Below, in pieces: positions 47,553 through 56,616 of a DNA stretch of 64,000 bases. Positions within the stretch are counted from its first letter, which is position 1. Each line of letters opens with the position of its first letter. Made by a program: the position numbers and the translations under genes. The DNA is from Acidisoma cellulosilyticum (lineage in GTDB: Bacteria; Pseudomonadota; Alphaproteobacteria; Acetobacterales; Acetobacteraceae), in NCBI RefSeq assembly GCF_020621385.1, contig NZ_JAESVA010000001.1:682001-746000 (forward strand), written 5' to 3'. The notes under the pieces were generated by a model. That model was not told where the DNA came from and did no database searches. It saw only the letters and a program-made list of their open reading frames with translations.

Positions 47553-47908
47553 ATGCCCAGCGGTGGCTCCGGAATGCCAAGCTCTTCGCGCAGATGACCG
47601 AAACGGTCAGGGTCGAGATAACGACCGTCCTCATAAAGCCGTTTGAGCGCGGCCAGGCCCGTCTGCGTGAAGTACGCGCGCTGGCCAAGGTCTTCGGCCG
47701 GCATATCGATCAACCCGCGTTCGATCATGGCGCCCAGCACCGGCGGGATCTTGGGCTCGCCCCGCCGCGATCCGCTGGTCCAGAGATTGATGCGGATGCC
47801 CTTGGCCAAGGACGGGCGCACACCGAAGGCCGCAGCCAATTCCTGACGAATGAAGCTCCGCTCGGCCGCGGTGAAGGGTACGGCTCCAGGCGGTTGCCTT
47901 TCGGTCAT
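47549..47908 (-). CDS. Hypothetical protein coupled to the glucosidase gene
   Basis: The 119-residue soluble protein has no family I can name. It contains FTAAERSFIRQELAAAFGVRPSLAKGIRINLWTSGSRRGEPKIPPVLGAMIERGLIDM, which has a winged-helix-like rhythm, and a C-terminal AYFTQTGLAALKRLYEDGRYLDPDRFGHLREELG block. Its start overlaps the glucosidase stop by 4 nt, so the two are cotranslated. A DNA-binding role is only a guess. The stop lies in the terminal CTAG of repeat copy C. Confidence 0.75.
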   Translation of the reverse strand: MTERQPPGAVPFTAAERSFIRQELAAAFGVRPSLAKGIRINLWTSGSRRGEPKIPPVLGAMIERGLIDMPAEDLGQRAYFTQTGLAALKRLYEDGRYLDPDRFGHLREELGIPEPPLGI

Positions 47909-50547
47909 CGCGCAATATCTCCAATCAATAGCGCGACCAGGCCGGTCCAGCCGGTCTGGTGAGAGGCACCGAGACCGCGCCCGTCATCGCCATCGAAATA
48001 TTCGTAGAACAGGGACAGGTCGCGGAAATGCGGGTCGGTCTGTTCCTGCTGGGAATTCCCGATCGCCGCACGGCGGCCAGCTTTATCAGGCAGAAACAGG
48101 CGCGCGACGCGGCGCGCCAGTTCGTCGGCGATGTCATTCAGCGTCAGCTCGATGCCGGACCCGACCGGGTATTCGACCTTGAACTCATCCCCGTAATAGG
48201 CGTGGAACTGCCGCAGGCTGTCGATGATGAGATAGTTCATCTGCGTCCAGATCGGCCCGCGCCAATTGGAATTGCCGCCGAACAGCCCGGAATGGGATTC
48301 GGCCGGCCAATAAGGCAGCGTGAATTCCTGTCCGCCCCAGGCGAAGACATAGGGTTTCTTCTCATGCGCTTTGGACACAGAGCGCACGCCGTAGGGCGAC
48401 AGAAACTCGTCCTCCGCCAGCATGCGGCGGAGCAGAGACTTCATGCGATGTCCGCGCAACATCGACAGCAAGGACACGCTCTGGACACCCGGCGTTTCCC
48501 AGTTCGAGACCAGCGCCGCCAGATCCGGGCGATGCTCCAGGAACCATTTCATCCGCGCCACCATTTCGGGCAGACGCGGCTGGTCGGAATGGCGCACGAC
48601 TTCGACGGCAAACAGCGGAATCAGGCCGACGATGGTGCGGGCGCGGATGGGAATCTCCTGCCCGCCGGGCAGTTCCAGACGGTCGTAGAAGAATTCGTCC
48701 TGCTCGTCCCACAGGCCGCCATGCTTGGCCGCGGCTTCAACGATATAAAGGAAATGCTCGAAATATTTGATCGCCATATCCTGATAGGAAATATCGACGA
48801 GAGCGACTTCGATCGAAATCCGCATCAGGTTCAGCGCAGACATGGCCATCCAGGCAGTCGCGTCGGACTGGCTGAGCGTGCCCCCCATCGGCACTGGCGA
48901 TGAGCGGTCAAAGATGCCGATATTGTCGAGGCCCAGGAAGCCGCCCTGGAAGATATTACGGCCGCCGGCATCGCGCCTATTCACCCACCAGGTGAAGTTG
49001 AGCATGAGCTTGTTCAGCATCCGCTTCAGAAATGTATAATCGGCAATACCCGTCTGATCTCGGTCTATCTGAAAGACGCGCCAGGTCGCCCAGCCATGAA
49101 GCGGCGGATTGGCATCGCCGAAAGCATATTCATAGGCCGGCAGCTGGCCATTGGGATGCATGTAGTTGTCGCCGACCAGAAGCAGCAATTGCTCCTTCGC
49201 GAAATCCGGATCGATCTTCGCCAGCGGCAGACTGTGAAAAGCCAGATCCCAGGACGCGTACCAGGGATATTCCCATTTGTCCGGCATCGAGACGATGTCG
49301 GCATTATACATATGGACCCAGTCCGCGTTGCGACCTTGCCAACGGCTTTCCGGCGGCTTTGGCTCGGCCGGGTCGCCCATCAGCCAGGCACGCACGTCGT
49401 AGTGGTAGAACTGCTTGGACCACAGCATGCCGGCGAAAGCCTGACGCTGCACAAGCCTGATCTCGGCATCGGTGACATCGGCCTGCACCGCATTGTAGAA
49501 TTCATCGGCCTCGGCAATGCGCTTGGCAAAGACATCGTCGAAATCCGCGAAAGCAGGCTGTGCCGCTGTATCGGCCGCGCGGAAGCGCAGACGCAGCACC
49601 CGCTCCTCGCCCGGCGGCACCGTCATCTCATGCAGCGCCGCGCATTTGGTGCCCCAGCCTTCGGCGCGAACGGCGTCCGTCAGGCCGCCGATGACGTAGT
49701 CATGGATCCCGTCCTTGAAGGGGCCGGGCGCGTCCACCTCTCCATAAATGCGGCGGCGATTGGTCTCATTGTCGCAGAACAGAAGCTCGGCCGGCTGGCC
49801 GATATCGAGCCGCATCTCCGGCATCTCGGGATGCGTCGCCGAGGCCGCATTGTCCGTCACTGCGCGGATGACCGGCACGTCCGGCCGCGCCGTCCAATCC
49901 CAGATATTGCGCGCCCAAAGCTGCGGCAGCACATGCAGGCGGGCCTCATCCGGGCCGCGATTGGCGACCGTCACCCGCATCAGAATGTCATCGGGCCCGG
50001 CCTTGGCATATTCGACGAAGACATCGAAGTAGCGGTTCTCGGCGAAAATACCGGTATCGGTCAGCTCGAATTCCGGATCGTCATAGCCGCGCTTGCGGTT
50101 TTCCGTGAGCAGCCGTTCATAAGGATAGGTGCTCTGCGGATATTTATAGAGCATCCGCATATAGGAATGCGTCGGCAGCGCATCGAGATAATAATAGAGT
50201 TCCTTGACGTCCTCGCCGTGATTGCCCTCCTGGTTCGCCAGGCCAAACAGGCGCTCCTTCAGGATCGCGTCCTGACCGTTCCAGAGGGCGAGGCCAAGGC
50301 ACCAGTGCAAATTCTGGTCGCCGAAACCAGCAATGCCGTCCTCGCCCCAGCGATAGGCGCGGCTGCGGGACTGATCATGCGTGAAATAGCCCCAGGAATC
50401 GCCGTTCGGACTGTAATCCTCCCGCACCGTGCCCCATTGGCGCTCGCTCAGATAAGGGCCCCAGACGCGCCAGGATTTGGACGAACGGGCCGCGATGAGC
50501 CTTTTGCCCTCAGCTGTGGCAAAGAGCGCGGCGGGAGAAGAAGGCAT
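47905..50547 (-). CDS. MGH1-like / GH63-type glucosidase
   Basis: The 880-residue protein resembles bacterial glycoside hydrolases of clan GH-G (mannosylglycerate hydrolase/GH63-like), with an N-terminal beta domain (WGPYLSERQWGTVREDYSPNGDSWGYFTHDQSRSRAYRWGEDGIAGFGD) and an (alpha/alpha)6 barrel. Barrel landmarks are KWEYPWYASWDLAFHSLPLAKIDPDFAKEQL, where the general acid Asp sits, and GGNSNWRGPIWTQMNYLIIDSLR near the C-terminus. There is no signal peptide, so it is cytoplasmic. ATG 50547 follows CGGAGCG. The substrate (trehalose, kojibiose-like or glucosylglycerate) is undetermined. Confidence 0.87.
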   Translation of the reverse strand: MPSSPAALFATAEGKRLIAARSSKSWRVWGPYLSERQWGTVREDYSPNGDSWGYFTHDQSRSRAYRWGEDGIAGFGDQNLHWCLGLALWNGQDAILKERLFGLANQEGNHGEDVKELYYYLDALPTHSYMRMLYKYPQSTYPYERLLTENRKRGYDDPEFELTDTGIFAENRYFDVFVEYAKAGPDDILMRVTVANRGPDEARLHVLPQLWARNIWDWTARPDVPVIRAVTDNAASATHPEMPEMRLDIGQPAELLFCDNETNRRRIYGEVDAPGPFKDGIHDYVIGGLTDAVRAEGWGTKCAALHEMTVPPGEERVLRLRFRAADTAAQPAFADFDDVFAKRIAEADEFYNAVQADVTDAEIRLVQRQAFAGMLWSKQFYHYDVRAWLMGDPAEPKPPESRWQGRNADWVHMYNADIVSMPDKWEYPWYASWDLAFHSLPLAKIDPDFAKEQLLLLVGDNYMHPNGQLPAYEYAFGDANPPLHGWATWRVFQIDRDQTGIADYTFLKRMLNKLMLNFTWWVNRRDAGGRNIFQGGFLGLDNIGIFDRSSPVPMGGTLSQSDATAWMAMSALNLMRISIEVALVDISYQDMAIKYFEHFLYIVEAAAKHGGLWDEQDEFFYDRLELPGGQEIPIRARTIVGLIPLFAVEVVRHSDQPRLPEMVARMKWFLEHRPDLAALVSNWETPGVQSVSLLSMLRGHRMKSLLRRMLAEDEFLSPYGVRSVSKAHEKKPYVFAWGGQEFTLPYWPAESHSGLFGGNSNWRGPIWTQMNYLIIDSLRQFHAYYGDEFKVEYPVGSGIELTLNDIADELARRVARLFLPDKAGRRAAIGNSQQEQTDPHFRDLSLFYEYFDGDDGRGLGASHQTGWTGLVALLIGDIAR

Positions 50548-50673
50548 GGCGACGCTCCGATCTCGTCCGGGTTGACCTGCTATCGCCCGGACTGCTTCGT
50601 TCGTATAACCGGCTGATACGGATCGATAAACAGCGGAGCGCTCGGCTCTGCCTCCTTGCCGAAGGAATAGGCT

Positions 50674-51561
50674 GTGAGCACTGACCCTAGCTTGCTTGAA
50701 GCGACGCCGATCTGGACGGCACGCGCCGTGCTCGGCGAAGGCCCGCTCTGGTCCAAAAGACTGGGACGTGTCTTCTTCGTCGATATCCGCGGAAGCCGCA
50801 TTCTGTCTTGCGATCTGGCCGGCGAGGCCCAGACCGAATGGGGAATGGAGCATCGCCCGTGCTGGATCATCGAAACGTCACATACCGATCGCTTCCTGGT
50901 TGGGCTGGAGCGCAGCATCGTCGTCGCCCGGCTGATCCCCGGCGAACCGGCTGAGATCCTGCACCGGCTGCCAGACGAATTGCCGGAAGGGATGCGTCTG
51001 AACGATGCCAAGGCCGGCCCTGACGGTCAGGTCTATTTCGGCAGCATGGACGATGCCGAGGCGGAAGCCTCCGGTCATTTCCTTATCCTGGCCGGTGACG
51101 GCCGCATCTCCCGTCTCGATCAGGGCTATACGGTGACGAACGGTCCTGCCGTCAGTCCCGACGGTCGGACCCTGTATCACACCGATTCCCCGGCCCGGAC
51201 GATCTATGCTTTCGATCGCAGCCAGGACGCCAGCCTGACCGGCAAGCGCGTGTTCATCCGCTTTACCGAGGCCGACGGCTATCCGGACGGCATGACCTGC
51301 GATGCCGAGGGCGGTCTTTGGGTCTGCCATTGGGATGGCGGCCGCGTGACGCGCTTCCTGGCTGACGGCACGCGCGACCGGGCCATCGCCCTTCCCGTCT
51401 CCCGCGTCACCTCCTGCGCTTTTGCGGGTCCCGGACTGGATCAGCTGGTGATCACCACGGCTGCCTATCAGCGGGATGCGGAGCCGCTGGCCGGTGCCTT
51501 ATTCGTCGTCACCCCGGGCATTCAGGGCCTTGCCGCGCATCCCGCGGCCTTCACGGGCTAA
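50674..51561 (+). CDS. SMP-30/gluconolactonase family protein
   Basis: The 295-residue six-bladed beta-propeller hydrolyses sugar lactones with a divalent metal. It shows the first-blade GEGPLWSKRLGRVFFVDIRGSRI with the metal Glu, the RLNDAKAGPDGQVYFGSM block with the Asn ligand near residue 108, TVTNGPAVSPDGRTLYHTDS near 150 with the second Asn, and DGYPDGMTCDAEGGLWV near 205 with the Asp. It starts with GTG at 50674 and is divergent from the glucosidase across 126 bp, consistent with sugar metabolism. Confidence 0.92.
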   Translation: MSTDPSLLEATPIWTARAVLGEGPLWSKRLGRVFFVDIRGSRILSCDLAGEAQTEWGMEHRPCWIIETSHTDRFLVGLERSIVVARLIPGEPAEILHRLPDELPEGMRLNDAKAGPDGQVYFGSMDDAEAEASGHFLILAGDGRISRLDQGYTVTNGPAVSPDGRTLYHTDSPARTIYAFDRSQDASLTGKRVFIRFTEADGYPDGMTCDAEGGLWVCHWDGGRVTRFLADGTRDRAIALPVSRVTSCAFAGPGLDQLVITTAAYQRDAEPLAGALFVVTPGIQGLAAHPAAFTG

Positions 51562-51682
51562 CGCAAAACCCTTATGGCTGCGTCGCGGCCTATCCCTGCC
51601 GCGACCAGAGCGAGATAATTTCGGGTTCAATAAGCCTGAAATCTGAATCTCGCTTTCGATCGATAATTTATGAGGTTGGACG

Positions 51683-52885
51683 ATGGCCGGCTCCGCGCTT
51701 TATCGCCGAGCGGTCGTGCTTGGGCTGACGATCGCCGTCGGCGCCTTCGCGATTGACATGTACATTCCAGGCTTCGCCGCGATCGCCCGGCAGTTGCATA
51801 CCGATGCCGGTACCGTGCAGCTCAGCATGACCAGCTTCTTCGTGGCGCTCGCTTTGGGCCAGGTCATCTACGGACCGGTTTCCGATACCTTCGGCCGCAA
51901 GCGGCCGAGCTATGTCGGGCTGGTCATCTTCATTATCGCGTCCGTGGGCGCCGCTTTCGCACCCTCCATCCAGTTCCTGATTCTCTCGCGCTTCTTTCAG
52001 GGTCTGGGTGCCGCGGCGACGGCCGTCATTCCGATGGCGATCGTGCGGGACGAATATACCGGGCCGGATGCGGCCCGCCTGCTGTCCCTCGCCATGCTGG
52101 CGCTCAGTGTCTCGCCGATCCTGGCACCCGTCATGGGCGGGCTGGTCGTGCAATACCTGTCCTGGCGCCTGAACTTTGTCATTCTGATCGTCATCGCCGC
52201 CCTGGTGATGGTGATGATCTGGCGCATGCTGCCGGAAACTCTGCCGCCCGAGCGACGCGTCAGCGGGCGGTTGCTGAGCATCCTCTCGACCTATGTCCGG
52301 CTGCTGCGGCAGCGGATCTTCATCCTGCCCGTGCTGATCGCGGCCAGCGCGCAGAGCGTGCTCTTTTGCTTCATCTCGGGCTCACCCTTCGTCTTCGTCA
52401 CGCTGCACCATCTGGCGCCCACGATTTACGGGATGCTGTTTGCCGTCCATGCCATGGTGCTGATCGGTATCAGCCAGTTCAACGCCCCGATGATGCGCTG
52501 GTTCGGCACCCGCCGGCTGCTGGGCTTTGCGACCGGAGCGGCGGCCTTGGCCGGGCTGTTGCTCGCCATCCTGGTCTTCTCGGGCATGACCATTCTCTGG
52601 CCTTTCGTGGCGCTGACACTCACGCTGTTCCTCTGCCTCGGCCTCATCATGGGCCCGGCCTTCCTGACAGCGATGGAGCCCTTCGGCGCAACCGCAGGGG
52701 CGGCCGCCGCGCTGGCTGTCGGTTTGGAATTCACCATGAGTTCGGTGACGACAGCGCTGATGAGCACGGTATCAGACGGCACCGCGCGGCCCATGGTCGC
52801 AAGCATGGCCGTCGTTGCCTGCTGCGGCTTCGCGATCTGGTGTGTTTTCATGAAATTAGTGCCACCTGCTGCTCGTTTCCCTTGA
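51683..52885 (+). CDS. Bcr/CflA family multidrug MFS transporter
   Basis: The 400-residue transporter has 12 helices. TIAVGAFAIDMYIPGFAAIARQLHTDAGTVQLSMTSFFVALALGQVIYGPVSDTFGRKRPSYVGL is the classic Bcr/CflA opening, with motif A at GPVSDTFGRKRP. RFFQGLGAAATAVIPMAIVRDEY is the helix 4-5 segment. ATG 51683 follows a GAGGTTGGACG leader. Relatives export bicyclomycin, chloramphenicol or sulfonamides; the natural substrate is unknown. Confidence 0.92.
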   Translation: MAGSALYRRAVVLGLTIAVGAFAIDMYIPGFAAIARQLHTDAGTVQLSMTSFFVALALGQVIYGPVSDTFGRKRPSYVGLVIFIIASVGAAFAPSIQFLILSRFFQGLGAAATAVIPMAIVRDEYTGPDAARLLSLAMLALSVSPILAPVMGGLVVQYLSWRLNFVILIVIAALVMVMIWRMLPETLPPERRVSGRLLSILSTYVRLLRQRIFILPVLIAASAQSVLFCFISGSPFVFVTLHHLAPTIYGMLFAVHAMVLIGISQFNAPMMRWFGTRRLLGFATGAAALAGLLLAILVFSGMTILWPFVALTLTLFLCLGLIMGPAFLTAMEPFGATAGAAAALAVGLEFTMSSVTTALMSTVSDGTARPMVASMAVVACCGFAIWCVFMKLVPPAARFP

Positions 52886-52950
52886 AGCCGAGGCCAAGCC
52901 ACGCGATTTCTATGCTGCGCCATAGAGCGACGAAAAAGGGAAACGCGGCC

Positions 52951-53151
52951 ATGTCCGACACTCAAGACGAAGATCGCCTGCAGCTTATCCGTGAAACCGC
53001 CTATGGGCTGTGGGAGCAGGAAGGCTATCCTGAGGGCCGCGAGCATGAATTCTGGCTGCGCGCCGAAAAGATTGTCGATGGCGAGGCTGAGGTCGACGCA
53101 GAGAGCGCCGACAGTTTTCCGGCCAGCGACGCGCCGTCCTTCAATCCGTAA
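52951..53151 (+). CDS. DUF2934 domain protein
   Basis: The 66-residue protein matches DUF2934: LIRETAYGLWEQEGYPEGREHEFWLRAEKIVDGE, followed by the frequent DSFPASDAPSFNP tail. The function of this small, acidic, helical family is unknown. ATG 52951 follows AAAGGGAAACG. It is convergent with the SDR gene across a shared hairpin terminator. Confidence 0.9.
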   Translation: MSDTQDEDRLQLIRETAYGLWEQEGYPEGREHEFWLRAEKIVDGEAEVDAESADSFPASDAPSFNP

Positions 53152-53166
53152 GCTTGGCTGAAGACA

Positions 53167-53196
53167 GGGCGTCCCACGCGTGGGACGCCCTTGTTT
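53167..53196. terminator. Terminator between DUF2934 and SDR genes
   Basis: GGGCGTCCCACG (53167-53178) pairs with CGTGGGACGCCC (53179-53190), a perfect 24-bp palindrome followed on the plus strand by TTGTTT. Lying between convergent genes, it can serve both. Confidence 0.8.
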
Positions 53197-53197
53197 G

Positions 53198-53980
53198 CTA
53201 GCCCATCGTAGAATTGAAGGCGCCGCCGTCGAGCAGCAGATTCTGCCCGACGATATAGCCGGCATGGGCCGAGCATAGGAACGCGCAGGCACGGCCGAAT
53301 TCTTCCGGCTCGCCGAAACGCCCTGTCGGGTTCAGCTGGGCGCGGGCGGCCATCTCCTCCTCAACCGAATGACCGGCATTCTTGGCCGAACCTGCCATGG
53401 TCGTGCGCAGCCGATCCGTGGTGAAGGGTCCCGGCAGCAGATTGTTGATCGTCACATTATGCTTGGCCACCTGGCGCGACAGACCACCGACAAATCCGGT
53501 GAGCCCGGCACGCGCGCCGTTGCTCATGCCAAGGGCCGCAATCGGGGACTTCACCGAAGCCGAGGTGATGTTGACGATACGACCGAAGCGCCGGCCGATC
53601 ATGCCGTCGACGACCGCCTTCATCATGGCGATGGGTGAGAGCATATTCGCGTCCAAAGCGCGCACCCAATCGTCCCGCTCCCAGTTACGGAAGTCACCGG
53701 GCGGCGGACCGCCGGCATTATTCACCAGAATATCGGGGTTCGGACAAACCGCGAGGGCTGCCGCGCGTCCGGCCTCGGTCGTGATATCCCCAGGGGCGAT
53801 GTCGATGCGGCCGCCCGTTTCATGAGCAATTGCTCGCGCTGTCTGCAACAGCGTCTCGGCGTCTCGTCCCGTGATCGTGACGTCCACGCCTTCGCGAGCC
53901 AAAGCCGTGGCGCAGGCCCGTCCCAGGCCTTTGCTCGCGGCACAAACAATCGCTCGCCGTCCTTTGAGCTCTAAATCCAT
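53198..53980 (-). CDS. SDR-family protein lacking the canonical Tyr-Lys pair
   Basis: The 260-residue Rossmann protein has the TGxxxGxG-equivalent CAASKGLGRACATAL near residue 14 and NNAGG near residue 88. At the active site the order is NITSASVKSPIAALGMSNGARAGL, in which the usual Tyr-x3-Lys is replaced by Ser-x3-Arg. A recognised SDR subgroup shares this LSNGAR pattern, so the change is not a sequencing slip, but the chemistry must differ. ATG 53980 follows AGAAGAGA. It is divergent from the mannitol-dehydrogenase family gene. Confidence 0.9.
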   Translation of the reverse strand: MDLELKGRRAIVCAASKGLGRACATALAREGVDVTITGRDAETLLQTARAIAHETGGRIDIAPGDITTEAGRAAALAVCPNPDILVNNAGGPPPGDFRNWERDDWVRALDANMLSPIAMMKAVVDGMIGRRFGRIVNITSASVKSPIAALGMSNGARAGLTGFVGGLSRQVAKHNVTINNLLPGPFTTDRLRTTMAGSAKNAGHSVEEEMAARAQLNPTGRFGEPEEFGRACAFLCSAHAGYIVGQNLLLDGGAFNSTMG

Positions 53981-54094
53981 GACAATCTCTTCTCCAAACT
54001 GCGTTGAGACGGTATTGCTGGGGCGAAGGGCCGGCGGCAAGACCGGCTCTGACTATGCGTGCCGGATAAAGACGGACCGTTTTGGGAGAAGTCC

Positions 54095-55576
54095 ATGATA
54101 AAACTCAGCAACGCCGCGCTGAGCGAGCTGCCGCCTGGCATCCAATGGGCGGGTTATGACCGCTCGCGCCTGACGGCTGGTATCGTTCACTTCAGCGTGG
54201 GGAATTTTCACCGCGCCCATCAGGCCGTCTATCTTGACCGTTTGATCGCTGGCGGCGGCCATGACGACTGGGCGCTCTGCGGGGTCGGGCTGCTCGACGA
54301 CCCGCGCGAGCGGGCCAAGGCCGCCGCCTTCCCGGCGCAGGATTGCCTCTACACCCTCACCGTCTGCCCGCCCCATGGCGAGCCGGAAATCCACGTCATC
54401 GGGTCGATCGTCGAATACCTCTTCGCGCCCGATGATCCAGAAGCGGTCCTGGCGAAGCTCTGCGATCCCGCCATCCGCATCGTCACGATGACGCTGACCG
54501 AAGGCGGCTATAATATCGACGACGAAACCCAGGAATTTAAAACCGGCGCGCCGGACATCGTCCACGACCTCGCCAATCCGACGACGCCGCGCACCGCCTT
54601 CGGCTATGTCGCGGAAGCGCTGGCCCGCCGCCGGGCTGCTGGCCTGCCCGCCTTCACCGTGCAGTCCTGCGACAATCTTCGCCATAACGGCCATGTCGCC
54701 AAAACGGCCTTCGTCGGCTTCGCTCGCGCGCGGGACCCGGAACTGGCCGCCTGGATGGAGCAGGACGTCGACTTCCCGAACAGCATGGTGGACCGCATCA
54801 CGCCTGCGACCTCGGACGCCGACCGCACGCGTCTGAATACGGCGAGCGATATCGAGGATGAGATCCCGGTCTTCTGCGAGGATTTCATCCAATGGGTGGT
54901 GCAGGATCAATTCCGCCTCGGCCGCCCGGCATGGGAAAAAGTCGATGCGCAGATCACCGACGATGTCTGGGCCTATGAGCAGATCAAGCTGCGCATGCTC
55001 AACTCCTCGCACAGCATGCTGGCCTTTCCGGGCACCAATGCCGGCTACCGCCTGGTGCATGAGACGGTGGCCGACCCGCTGATCGCGCAGCTGCTGTTCG
55101 ATTACTGGAACAAGGACGTCATCCCGCTGTTGCAGGCGCCGCCCGGCATGTCGCTGGAAGGCTATCGGGACAAGCTGATGGAGCGCTATTCCAATCCGGC
55201 GACGCGGGACCAGACCATCCGCATCGCGACCGACGGCGCGTCGCGCATTCCGATCTTCTCGGGCGACACCATCCGCACGATCCTGGAACAAGGCGGGGAT
55301 TTCCGCAGGCTTGCCTTCCTGGTGGCAAGCTTCGCTTTCTGCCTGGGCGGCGTGGACGACAAGGGCGTGCATTTCTCGACCCCCGAGCCGCGCCTGTCGG
55401 CCGCCGAACATGCGACGGCACAGGACCCTGACCCGATGGCTTTCCTCACCTTGCCGATCTTCGCCGGCCTGGGCATGGAGAGTTCACCGGACTTCGTGGC
55501 GACCTTCCAGGAATACCGGGAATCGCTCACCGCCAATGGCACGCTTGGCACGCTGAAAGACGTCCTTGCCGGCTAG
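54095..55576 (+). CDS. Mannitol dehydrogenase family oxidoreductase
   Basis: The 493-residue NAD(P)-dependent polyol/hexuronate dehydrogenase has the N-terminal IVHFSVGNFHRAHQAVYLDRL (GxGxFHRAHxAxY) near residue 30, TLTEGGYN near 135, and the catalytic K298-x4-N303-x2-H306 in KLRMLNSSHSMLAFPG. The family includes mannitol 2-dehydrogenase, fructuronate reductase and tagaturonate reductase; the residues seen do not choose among them. ATG 54095 follows GGGAGAAG. A strong terminator follows. Confidence 0.94.
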   Translation: MIKLSNAALSELPPGIQWAGYDRSRLTAGIVHFSVGNFHRAHQAVYLDRLIAGGGHDDWALCGVGLLDDPRERAKAAAFPAQDCLYTLTVCPPHGEPEIHVIGSIVEYLFAPDDPEAVLAKLCDPAIRIVTMTLTEGGYNIDDETQEFKTGAPDIVHDLANPTTPRTAFGYVAEALARRRAAGLPAFTVQSCDNLRHNGHVAKTAFVGFARARDPELAAWMEQDVDFPNSMVDRITPATSDADRTRLNTASDIEDEIPVFCEDFIQWVVQDQFRLGRPAWEKVDAQITDDVWAYEQIKLRMLNSSHSMLAFPGTNAGYRLVHETVADPLIAQLLFDYWNKDVIPLLQAPPGMSLEGYRDKLMERYSNPATRDQTIRIATDGASRIPIFSGDTIRTILEQGGDFRRLAFLVASFAFCLGGVDDKGVHFSTPEPRLSAAEHATAQDPDPMAFLTLPIFAGLGMESSPDFVATFQEYRESLTANGTLGTLKDVLAG

Positions 55577-55597
55577 GCCGGTATCGTTTCAGGATAA

Positions 55598-55626
55598 GGC
55601 CCGGGATGATGTCCCGGGCCTTTTTT
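55598..55626 (+). terminator. Rho-independent terminator
   Basis: GGCCCGGGA (55598-55606) pairs with TCCCGGGCC (55612-55620) around ATGATG... loop bases and is followed by TTTTTT. It ends the polyol dehydrogenase transcript and is the most canonical terminator in the window. Confidence 0.92.
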
Positions 55627-55710
55627 GTTTCCAGGGCTTGGTCTCGCGCCTTGCCTGCTTAACCAAGAATAGCCGGCCCCAAAAATTGGCCGGCAAGGGA
55701 GATCGCGTCC

Positions 55711-56595
55711 ATGAATCCATTGGGCATCCACGCCTTCGTCTGGTCGGGTGGGTCGACACCGGATGATCTCAACCGGTCGCTCGATCGCTCGGTCGAGACC
55801 GGATACAGCCTCATCGAATTCCCGCGCCTCGATCCGAAAAAGTTCGATGTCCCGGCTTTCGCGAAAAGCCTGGCCGCGCAGCGGATGGGCATTGCCGTCA
55901 CCATGGGCCTGTCGCCGGCGCATGATATTTCGAGCGAGGATGCCGACACGGTGGCCAAGGGCGAGGCCGTTCTCCGCGAAGCCGTGTCGGTCGCGCGGGA
56001 TCTGGGCGCCACCAAACTCGGTGGCATTCTATTCTCGGCACACGGCAAATACATGTCGCTGCCGTCCGCCCAAGGGCGACAGAACAGCATCGACACCTTG
56101 CGGAAAGTCGCGCGCTACGCGGCCGATGCCGGGGTCACGCTCAACCTCGAAATCGTCAATCGTTTCGAGACCAATCTGTTGAACACGACCGCGCAGGGCT
56201 TGCAGTTCATCGCAGAAATCGGTGAGCCGAATGTCTATCTGCATCTCGATACCTTCCATATGAATATCGAGGAGGCGAACCCGGCCGACGCCATTCGCGC
56301 GGCAGGCGACCGGCTTGGCTATTTCCATGTCGGCGAAAGCAATCGCGGCTTTCTGGGTGCCGGAACTATCCAGTACTCACCGATCTTCGATGCGCTGCTC
56401 GACAACGGCTATACGGATACGATCACCTTCGAATCCTTCTCGTCCGCCGTCGTTGACCGCGATCTTTCGATCATCACCGGCATCTGGCGCAATACCTGGG
56501 ATGATAATGTGGCTCTGGCGAAACATGCGCGAAGCTTCATCACCGACCACTTGGAAAGTGCGGCGCGCCGTCGCAAAATAACGCGCACACCGTAA
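55711..56595 (+). CDS. Sugar-phosphate isomerase/epimerase (D-tagatose 3-epimerase-like)
   Basis: The 294-residue AP-endonuclease-2-type TIM barrel has metal ligands that are readable as Glu in LNLEIVNRFE near residue 150, Asp in LHLDTFHMNIEE near 184, His in YFHVGESNRG near 210 and Glu in ITFESFSS near 246. Relatives interconvert ketohexoses such as psicose, tagatose and fructose. ATG 55711 is preceded by AAGGGAG. With the polyol dehydrogenase before it and a permease after it, it probably belongs to a sugar or polyol route. Confidence 0.9.
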   Translation: MNPLGIHAFVWSGGSTPDDLNRSLDRSVETGYSLIEFPRLDPKKFDVPAFAKSLAAQRMGIAVTMGLSPAHDISSEDADTVAKGEAVLREAVSVARDLGATKLGGILFSAHGKYMSLPSAQGRQNSIDTLRKVARYAADAGVTLNLEIVNRFETNLLNTTAQGLQFIAEIGEPNVYLHLDTFHMNIEEANPADAIRAAGDRLGYFHVGESNRGFLGAGTIQYSPIFDALLDNGYTDTITFESFSSAVVDRDLSIITGIWRNTWDDNVALAKHARSFITDHLESAARRRKITRTP

Positions 56596-56616
56596 CTTTA
56601 CCGAAATGAGACCGCC

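Noticed and set aside
47959-48903. Plus-strand frame opposite the glucosidase gene
   Set aside because: It lies entirely within the glucosidase coding region and has no recognisable domain or ribosome site.
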